Of a stretch of 16,344 bases of DNA, positions 1-5,550 are shown piece after piece. How positions within the stretch are numbered: position 1 is the stretch's first letter; every line of letters begins with the position of its first letter. Position numbers and translations under genes: made by a program. The DNA lies in NCBI GenBank assembly GCA_902782965.1, contig CACZPG010000011.1:1-16344 (forward strand), in the 5' to 3' direction. A model generated the notes under the pieces. It ran no database searches and was not told the DNA's origin. It saw nothing but the letters and a program-made list of their open reading frames with translations. The DNA comes from an uncultured Lachnospiraceae bacterium. Lineage in GTDB: Bacteria > Bacillota > Clostridia > Lachnospirales > Lachnospiraceae.

Positions 1-414
1 TTCCTTCTGCATTCTGAGAGCTGTCTGAAGACATTCATCTATGCAGGCTCCGATATCCCCTGCATCATGAATAAGAATAACCTCAGCACCGTAATGCTTA
101 ACGAGTTTCCGACGTTCTTCACTTACAGAATCCGGCATTATTATTATTGTCTTATATCCTCTTACTGCACCAACCAGAGCCAGACCAATTCCCTGATTAC
201 CACTGGTAGGTTCAACTATTATAGTATCCTCCTTGATAAGACCTTCCTTCTCAGCAGCTCTTATCATTTTGTAAGCTGTTCTGGTCTTAATGGAGCCACC
301 CACATTGGTTCCTTCAAACTTTACAAGGACTTCCGCACTGCCTTCCTCCGGCATATGATTAAGTCTTATCATCGGTGTATGCCCAATTGCCTCGAGCACG
401 TTATTGTATATCAT
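1..414 (-). CDS. cysK: Cysteine synthase (O-acetylserine sulfhydrylase), N-terminal part; runs off left edge
   Basis: PLP-dependent enzyme that makes cysteine from O-acetylserine and sulfide in the cytoplasm. The first 138 codons are present and the 3' end lies outside the window. Seen: the N-terminal IGHTPMIRLN motif (residues 10-19), the PLP lysine K43 in VGGSIKTR, the PLP-phosphate loop PTSGNQG (69-75), and the MPDSVSEERR segment (94-102). The variants SIKTR (usual SVKDR) and SGNQG (usual SGNTG) are, as I recall, normal for Lachnospiraceae CysK. The start at 414 is chosen because the family begins with an M-x-Y-x-N-x-L-E-x-I-G pattern here and an AGAGGA lies upstream. The frame stays open upstream to an ATG at 585, but that stretch has no family similarity and no ribosome binding site, and it crosses a large inverted repeat. 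Family assignment is sure. Strict CysK versus a close paralogue such as CysM is less sure. Confidence 0.92.
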   Translation of the reverse strand, partial: MIYNNVLEAIGHTPMIRLNHMPEEGSAEVLVKFEGTNVGGSIKTRTAYKMIRAAEKEGLIKEDTIIVEPTSGNQGIGLALVGAVRGYKTIIIMPDSVSEERRKLVKHYGAEVILIHDAGDIGACIDECLQTALRMQKE

Positions 415-469
415 TTCTTCTTTTTCCTCTCTTATTATTTCCTCAATTGTATTCTTATATGAACTTAAC

Positions 470-596
470 GGATTTGAACATGAGTACGTTCCCTGTTCAA
501 ACACGCTGCGCTTGCTAACCGTTGCCTGTCGACCTCGTTTAACGCTAAGCGCCGCTCCGCAATCGTTTGCCCAGGGAAGTCTCATGATTCAAATCC
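470..596. repeat. 127-bp imperfect palindrome between hydF and cysK (structured RNA or miniature mobile element)
   Basis: The two ends are inverted copies: GGATTTGAA at 470-478 pairs with TTCAAATCC at 588-596, and CATGAG at 479-484 pairs with CTCATG at 581-586, leaving one bulged base. Pairing continues inward: TTCCCTG (489-495) with CAGGGAA (572-578), CAAAC (498-502) with GTTTG (565-569), and GCGCTT (508-513) with AAGCGC (547-552), around a loop containing GTCGAC. The 3' arm has a second partner: TTTGAACA (473-480) can pair with TGTTCAAA (494-501), so two exclusive folds exist. The segment is richer in G+C than its flanks. No U-tract follows, so it is not a simple terminator. It could be a MITE/REP-like repeat or a leader RNA of cysK. 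I see no clear target-site duplication. Confidence 0.6.
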
Positions 597-673
597 TGAT
601 GTCTTTAGAAAACAAAGATGACAAGTTTTTGAAATTTATGCTTATAAATTGCGTCCATAAATCCATACTATTA

Positions 674-1996
674 TTATCTTATTAAATCATGAACCTCAGG
701 CAGGACTCTGAGACTTCTCTCAAGTATCCCTGTCATAAATGCGATTGCCGTTCCGTAATTCGTAAATGGAACTCCCTGGTCCTTCGCACATTTCATACGG
801 TACTGTACTTCTCTCTCAGTGATCATACAGCCTCCACAGTGAATAACTATAGAATATTCAGACAGGTCTTCCGGGAAACCCTTTCCCGAACAGGTCTCAA
901 TCACAAGATTCTTTCCCGTGGTTTTTCTAAGAAGATTCGGAAGCTTAACTGTTCCAATATCACCACACTGTCTGTGATGCGTACAGCCTTCGGCCATAAG
1001 CACCTTGTCACCATCCTTGAGATTACCTATAGCAGCAACCCCACTCACTGCAGTTTCAAGAAATCCCTTATACTTAGCCATAAGTATTGAGAAGGATGTA
1101 AGCGGAATGCTGTCAGGAACTATCTCACTTACCTTCTTAAACGCCTGGCTATCTGTAATCACTAATGATACCGGAGGTTCCTCCGCGTTATCTCCATTAT
1201 CTACATCCTTCAGACATCCAAACTTTTCAAGAGTCTGTTCAAGCTCTGTCTCTCTTACCACCACTGCAATGCTTCCAATATCCAGAAGACCTCTCACTGC
1301 CATCTGCTGAGGCATTATTAGTCTTCCTTTCGGAGCTGCGCTGTCTATTGGACATACAAGAACAACAGTATCTCCCGGCTTAGCTGTATCACCAATAAAG
1401 GTATGGTTCTCATCTTCCTCGGGCACAAGAACAGCAATAGTATTCTTCAGTTCTTCTATTCCTTCACCTGTTCTGGCACTGACTGCTACAACAGGTACTT
1501 CCTTCTGTTCTCCACCAATCGATACTTTATCATCTCCAACCAGTGATGCAACGATATCAGAAATCGAAGACTCATCTGAAGGCTTCAGACTATCAGTCTT
1601 ATTCAGCACTACCATATAAGGAATCATCTTCTCTTTAAATATATCGATCAGAATGCCGTCATCCTGAACCGGTCCCCTGGAAGCGTCTATCACGAGAACA
1701 GCAATATCCGTTCTGTTAAGAGTCTGCTTGGTTTTTCTGACTCTCAGTTCTCCCAGCATACCCTCATCATCAAATCCGGGTGTATCAATTATTACAACAG
1801 GTCCCAGTGGAAGCAGCTCCATAGCTTTAGTTACCGGATCCGTTGTGGTACCCGCAACATCCGAAACAACCGCCAGGTCCTGTCCGGTAACCGCATTTAC
1901 CACACTGGACTTTCCTGCATTTCTGCAGCCAAAGAAACCTATGTGTATACGATTAGCCGAAGCCACCTGATTCATATTAGAACTAATATCTGACAT
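674..1996 (-). CDS. hydF: [FeFe]-hydrogenase H-cluster maturation GTPase HydF
   Basis: HydF is the GTPase scaffold that carries the di-iron precursor made by HydE and HydG and delivers it to the [FeFe]-hydrogenase. The protein has 440 residues, close to the usual family length. Seen: a Ras-like GTPase domain with P-loop GCRNAGKS (23-30), switch T residues GTTT (49-52), DTPG (71-74), NKTD (132-135) and SAR (173-175). A middle dimerisation region follows. The C-terminal cluster domain has C338-x-H340 and HCGGC (386-390), separated by 46 residues, which is the HydF [4Fe-4S] signature. The start at 1996 has GGAG six bases upstream. It follows the small gene at 2018-2236 by 21 bases, so the two are probably cotranscribed. 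hydE, hydG and the hydrogenase itself are not in the window. Identification is firm. Confidence 0.97.
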   Translation of the reverse strand: MSDISSNMNQVASANRIHIGFFGCRNAGKSSVVNAVTGQDLAVVSDVAGTTTDPVTKAMELLPLGPVVIIDTPGFDDEGMLGELRVRKTKQTLNRTDIAVLVIDASRGPVQDDGILIDIFKEKMIPYMVVLNKTDSLKPSDESSISDIVASLVGDDKVSIGGEQKEVPVVAVSARTGEGIEELKNTIAVLVPEEDENHTFIGDTAKPGDTVVLVCPIDSAAPKGRLIMPQQMAVRGLLDIGSIAVVVRETELEQTLEKFGCLKDVDNGDNAEEPPVSLVITDSQAFKKVSEIVPDSIPLTSFSILMAKYKGFLETAVSGVAAIGNLKDGDKVLMAEGCTHHRQCGDIGTVKLPNLLRKTTGKNLVIETCSGKGFPEDLSEYSIVIHCGGCMITEREVQYRMKCAKDQGVPFTNYGTAIAFMTGILERSLRVLPEVHDLIR

Positions 1997-2017
1997 CTTA
2001 TTCTCCGTAAATCTTAA

Positions 2018-2236
2018 TCAATTAATTATCTTTATTTCTTCTTTGCTGATTCCGCAGGCCTCGCAGAATTCAACCAGTTCTTTATCATTTCTGATAAGCT
2101 CTATATCATGAAACTTCTTGGTAGAAATATCCTGAAGTCCGGCAACCTTTTCTCCTGTACAGATACTGACCCTCATAGCCGGAATCTGAAGTGAATGGTC
2201 ATAGTCGATTGTCTTTATTTTCTTCTTTCCGAACAT
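2018..2236 (-). CDS. Small conserved protein of unknown function upstream of hydF (72 aa)
   Basis: A 72-residue soluble protein starting MFGKKKIKTIDYD, with a central SICTGEKVAGLQD segment and an acidic, helical-looking C-terminus rich in E, K and I. There is no signal peptide, membrane segment or zinc motif; only two or three cysteines, not in a CxxC pattern. I chose the ATG at 2236 because GGAGAG lies at 2241-2246, six bases before it and inside the sequence that two further upstream ATGs would translate. Similar small proteins occur in Clostridia as far as I recall, without an established function. It lies 21 bases before hydF in the same direction, which suggests a shared transcript and possibly a link with hydrogenase maturation. 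That link is inference only. Confidence 0.8.
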   Translation of the reverse strand: MFGKKKIKTIDYDHSLQIPAMRVSICTGEKVAGLQDISTKKFHDIELIRNDKELVEFCEACGISKEEIKIIN

Positions 2237-2240
2237 TCTT

Positions 2241-2246
2241 CTCTCC
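2241..2246 (-). promoter_or_regulatory. Ribosome binding site that decides the start of the small pre-hydF gene
   Basis: GGAGAG on the minus strand, six bases before the ATG at 2236. It overlaps the codons of an alternative ATG reading (2252-2254 and 2246-2248), so the shorter product is preferred. Confidence 0.7.
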
Positions 2247-2251
2247 ATTTT

Positions 2252-2273
2252 CAATAACAGGACAATAACAGGA
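2252..2273. repeat. Exact tandem duplication of an 11-mer
   Basis: CAATAACAGGA occurs twice in succession (2252-2262 and 2263-2273) just upstream of the ribosome binding site of the small pre-hydF gene. It is probably replication slippage, but it sits in the leader and changes the spacing to any upstream signal. Confidence 0.75.
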
Positions 2274-2320
2274 AACTACAAGCCGAAGGCTGCTTATATT
2301 GAAATAATTATTTAAACTCC

Positions 2321-4003
2321 TTAACCTGCGAATATTATTCCATCGAAGACATCATCGAGATCCTTGCCATCAATCTTTCTTGGCCAGTCACTCGCATCTA
2401 CCGTAATTCTGACTATTGTTCCATCCTCAAGCTTAAGATATGCATATTTCTTATTATCGGTTTTATATGGAGTAAACTTATGACCCGACGGAATTTCTCT
2501 ACCCTCTTCAATAACATTGCCTGCTTCATCAGCTACATCCACAGTAAGGTCAACTTTTGAAGTGAATTCGAAATACTTATTATCGCAGTAATACAGCTCC
2601 TCCTGAGTTTCCGGTAATCCGTCTTCACCCACCTTATACATCTTGGAGCCGTCAAATGTGCTTATAAGATCCAGTCTTTCACAAATATAGAATCTGTCAG
2701 GATTAAAGAGCTGACCCTTCGAATTGGTATAGGATATCTCGTCATATGAATGATAGCTGACCGGTGAACTTATTCCACCGTTCTGTTCTCCTATCTGTTT
2801 TACCTCATCTCCATTCAGAGAATATACAATAAGTGTCTTCCAGTCATTCTCTCCTGTAGAAACCACATACATGTAGAATTTATTATCCTTCTTGACTATA
2901 TATTTGTCATTTCTGAAACCATACACATCAAATTCATAAGGTTTATCATTAACAAGTATTTTGATTCCATTAACCTCAGAATATTCATCCTGATAATCCA
3001 TCACATCTTCAGCATATACATGATCAATCACCTTATCCCCATCAAGATCTACATATGCATTAGAACCTGCTATGGCCCAGTCGCCCTCCTGAGCTCCGTA
3101 TTTGCCCGTGAACAGTTCAGGATTCTTATCAAAGAGCACAGGTATTACCTGCTGACCTGCAGCATAAGAAGCAATATCATATGGGTTGAAATAAATATAG
3201 ATTCCAAAAGGTTCCATATTCCAGGAAATATATTCATCATTGCTGAAATAATTCTCAATGTTTTTGTCTACGTCAGCTTCATTCTCTCTAAGTCCGGGAT
3301 AGAGCTCATCCATTTCCTCCTTGATGTACTCTATCAATGCATCCTTATCAGCAATGACGTCGAAGAGTCCAATCTCCTTCTGAGTTTCCAGATCATAGGA
3401 TATACCACTGGTACTGTAATATCCGTGAGCACCACCGCTATATCCGAAATAAGAAGATGAAACACTGAACACCTTATCATCCAGACGTCTGAAGGATAAA
3501 TGACTTTCGGAAGAATACTCTGTGAAATATTCATTATTCTTATAATCTTCTTCTATTACAGACGTTTCGAGATTCTCATCATTTAACACATCCATATGAA
3601 GGGTATTATACTGATCGATTAGTTTAGAAAGCTCAGGATACTTCTCCTTTGCTTCATCAGACAGGATAACCTTATCCACGATTCCGGTAAATAATCTATG
3701 ACCATCATCGGCATTCTCATATGTAGTGAATTCCTCGAGATACACATCCATATCTCTCAGATTCTTGTCTGCTGAATCAGAATTATCTGCCACCTCTTCA
3801 GCGGGAGCTTCTTCCTCAGACGAGTCTCCGGCTGTGCTGTCCGACGTGCTGTCAGCGGTCTCCTCTGAAGCAGTATTCTCCTCATTCTCTTCATCAAGTT
3901 TTTCCTGAATAGCATTCTCGACAGATTCCTTAAACTGTCCTCCACAACCTGTCATTAATGCCATCGCTATCACTAAGCATACAGAAGTAATTTTTCTTCT
4001 CAT
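2321..4003 (-). CDS. Secreted lipoprotein with DUF4163/DUF3298 (RsiV/PdaC-like) domain and C-terminal SH3-like segment
   Basis: A 560-residue exported lipoprotein. Seen: a signal peptide with two arginines and a hydrophobic core (residues 5-17), lipobox MTGC with the lipidated Cys20, and a Ser/Glu/Thr/Ala-rich acidic linker (about 37-80). Residues about 95-300 match the DUF4163 plus DUF3298 pair, known from RsiV and PdaC: SGGAHGYYSTSGISYDL (189-205), then the FNPYDIASYAAG stretch (272-283) and the PVLF end. Residues about 310-500 are beta-rich with no family I recognise. The last 60 residues (IPSGHKFTPYKT onward, ending DGIIFAG) look like a recurring clostridial C-terminal module. Unlike RsiV it has no transmembrane anchor or sigma-factor partner nearby. 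The start at 4003 has GGAGG six bases upstream. It follows the Hsp70-GrpE gene by 130 bases that hold a 21-bp tandem repeat and no clear promoter, so readthrough from that gene is likely. The substrate or ligand is unknown. Confidence 0.85.
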   Translation of the reverse strand: MRRKITSVCLVIAMALMTGCGGQFKESVENAIQEKLDEENEENTASEETADSTSDSTAGDSSEEEAPAEEVADNSDSADKNLRDMDVYLEEFTTYENADDGHRLFTGIVDKVILSDEAKEKYPELSKLIDQYNTLHMDVLNDENLETSVIEEDYKNNEYFTEYSSESHLSFRRLDDKVFSVSSSYFGYSGGAHGYYSTSGISYDLETQKEIGLFDVIADKDALIEYIKEEMDELYPGLRENEADVDKNIENYFSNDEYISWNMEPFGIYIYFNPYDIASYAAGQQVIPVLFDKNPELFTGKYGAQEGDWAIAGSNAYVDLDGDKVIDHVYAEDVMDYQDEYSEVNGIKILVNDKPYEFDVYGFRNDKYIVKKDNKFYMYVVSTGENDWKTLIVYSLNGDEVKQIGEQNGGISSPVSYHSYDEISYTNSKGQLFNPDRFYICERLDLISTFDGSKMYKVGEDGLPETQEELYYCDNKYFEFTSKVDLTVDVADEAGNVIEEGREIPSGHKFTPYKTDNKKYAYLKLEDGTIVRITVDASDWPRKIDGKDLDDVFDGIIFAG

Positions 4004-4022
4004 CCTTATCCTCCAAGCATTT

Positions 4023-4092
4023 ATTCAAGGACTGTAACCCCTTATTCACGGACTACAATTCCTAATTCATGAACTGTAATTCCTCATTCATA
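4023..4092. repeat. 21-bp tandem repeat, three full copies plus a partial fourth
   Basis: Units begin with ATTCA at 4023, 4044, 4065 and 4086, an exact period of 21 bp. Any two full copies agree at about 15-16 of 21 positions, around ATTCAxGGACTxxAAxxCCT. The array fills most of the gap between the Hsp70-GrpE stop and the ribosome binding site of the lipoprotein gene at 4003. A 21-bp period is two helical turns, as for a protein-binding array, but it could also be an eroded slippage product. No open frame of useful length crosses it. Confidence 0.8.
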
Positions 4093-4133
4093 GGTTTCCG
4101 TCCCACAGGGAAATGCATCACTTAGTCCTTTAA

Positions 4134-5549
4134 TCAGTTCGCCACAATAACCGATGCCGTTCTCAGCACCTTACCCTTGTACATATATCCGGCCTGCATC
4201 ACCTGCTTAACCGTATTATCCGGAAGTTCATCATCCATCACATGAGCAACTGCCGTCTGGGTATTATAATCGAAGGGCTCACCTTCGCCCATAATAGTAG
4301 TTACTTCATTGGCCTCCAGAATCTGTATAGCTTTATTATAAGTCTTCTTGATTCCCTGAGTATAAGGGTTATCCTCATCCTGTGCATATTTAAATGCATA
4401 TTCCAGATCATCTACTATCGGAAGAATCTTGGTAATGAAATCAGCAATACTCTCTTTCTTCTCTTCCATCTGTTCACCGGTTATAGCGTAATCATATACG
4501 TTAAATCTTAGTACATCCTCCACCAGTGAGCTTGCTATTCTGAGTTCCATATTTCTGTTCTCATCTGCAAGAATAGTCAGCATGCAGGGCTTCCTGTAAT
4601 AGATTTCTGTCTTCTCCTTAGGAAGATTAAGACGGCTGACCTCCGTGAAGCTCATTCCTCTTCTTTCATATAGCCTGATATCATCATAAGCCTTCTCAGA
4701 TTCCGGATACTTCTCTATCTCGATACGTTCCAGCAGTGGAACCAGCTTATCCATATCCAGCAGTGGATACATATTTCCGTTAATGGAAATAAAGAGTTCA
4801 AAGGAGGACAAAGTATCTACAGCACTCAGTCCCTGGAAGGCCTCTCTACCCTCCAGCTTGCCACACATGAACCCGATACCTTCTATAACACACTGACTGT
4901 CTATCATCTTGAATTGAATATTTCTGTTAAGAAATGTATTAGAGGTCGAGAGATAATTCTTAAAAATCTGATCGAACTGAAGGCATCTGTCCATTGTTCC
5001 CGAACAGATAACTATTTCAGATTCGGTATCATCGAAGAATCTTCTACTGGCCGTAGTCAGGAATTCCGTCTTATAAATAGACGACCCGCTCCATCTTCCG
5101 GCAATAAATGTATTCATCTTCTCGACGTTTCCTTCTTCCAGGAAGAAATCTGCCACTCCAAGTTTTGCAGGAGACACGAATGCCATCATAACCGGACCTG
5201 CCAGACCATATTCAACGTATGAGAAATATGCCATGGCCATTGTCTCGGAAACGGTTCTGATAACCTCAACTCCGAATTCCTCGGCACATTTATATATATT
5301 CTGGATTTCTTTCAGACCGGTATCATCAGATACGCAGATAACAAGAGCATAGTCGTCCACTCTCATTTCTTCATTTACGAATCTGTCTATCACCTCATAA
5401 GCCTTCATAATTGAGAAGTCATTGGCAACTATATTCAGTCTCTTTATGTCCGAAGGAAGATCTATGGCTGCAATGTTGACCGAATCCGCATCGCATATAC
5501 AGAGTCTTACCTGTCTTTCCCAGAAATGTACTCCAATAACAGTTTTCAT
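4134..5549 (-). CDS. Degenerate Hsp70 (DnaK-like) core fused to a GrpE nucleotide-exchange-factor domain
   Basis: 471 residues, cytoplasmic, no signal peptide. Residues 1-235 follow the order of the Hsp70 ATPase fold. VIGVHFWERQV (4-14) takes the place of the GIDLGTT loop. VICVSDDTGLK...EVIRTVSETMAMAYF (70-109) matches the DnaK stretch around the EPTAAALAY motif. MMAFVSPAKLGVADF (121-135) stands where the GGGT phosphate loop should be, and VICSGTMDRC (180-189) where VGGSTR should be. All three nucleotide loops are lost and the intervals are much shorter than in DnaK, as if subdomains IB and IIB were removed. About 240-350 may be a reduced substrate-binding beta domain. Residues 360-471 are a GrpE C-terminal half: ILPIVDDLEYAF (375-386), GEGEPFDYNTQTAV (421-434), LPDNTVKQVMQAGYMYKGKV (442-461) and a final beta strand. 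It probably binds a partner rather than hydrolysing ATP. ATG 5549 lies one base after the upstream stop, with GAGG in front, so translation is probably coupled. Confidence 0.85.
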   Translation of the reverse strand: MKTVIGVHFWERQVRLCICDADSVNIAAIDLPSDIKRLNIVANDFSIMKAYEVIDRFVNEEMRVDDYALVICVSDDTGLKEIQNIYKCAEEFGVEVIRTVSETMAMAYFSYVEYGLAGPVMMAFVSPAKLGVADFFLEEGNVEKMNTFIAGRWSGSSIYKTEFLTTASRRFFDDTESEIVICSGTMDRCLQFDQIFKNYLSTSNTFLNRNIQFKMIDSQCVIEGIGFMCGKLEGREAFQGLSAVDTLSSFELFISINGNMYPLLDMDKLVPLLERIEIEKYPESEKAYDDIRLYERRGMSFTEVSRLNLPKEKTEIYYRKPCMLTILADENRNMELRIASSLVEDVLRFNVYDYAITGEQMEEKKESIADFITKILPIVDDLEYAFKYAQDEDNPYTQGIKKTYNKAIQILEANEVTTIMGEGEPFDYNTQTAVAHVMDDELPDNTVKQVMQAGYMYKGKVLRTASVIVAN

Positions 5550-5550
5550 A

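Noticed and set aside
415..585. N-terminal extension of cysK from an ATG at 585
   Set aside because: The frame is open, but the stretch matches no CysK, has no ribosome binding site at 585 and is mostly the inverted repeat.
465..600. tRNA or tmRNA because of TTCAAATCC-like T-loop sequences at both ends
   Set aside because: The sequence lacks an acceptor stem, anticodon arm and CCA context; the motif arises from the inverted repeat.
415..673. T-box or SAM riboswitch ahead of cysK
   Set aside because: No T-box core (GGTGGNACC-like) or SAM-box pattern and no terminator hairpin with U-tract is visible.
2280..2305. Terminator after the DUF3298 lipoprotein gene (AGCC-TTC-GGCT)
   Set aside because: Only a four-base stem with a three-base loop and no run of T follows.
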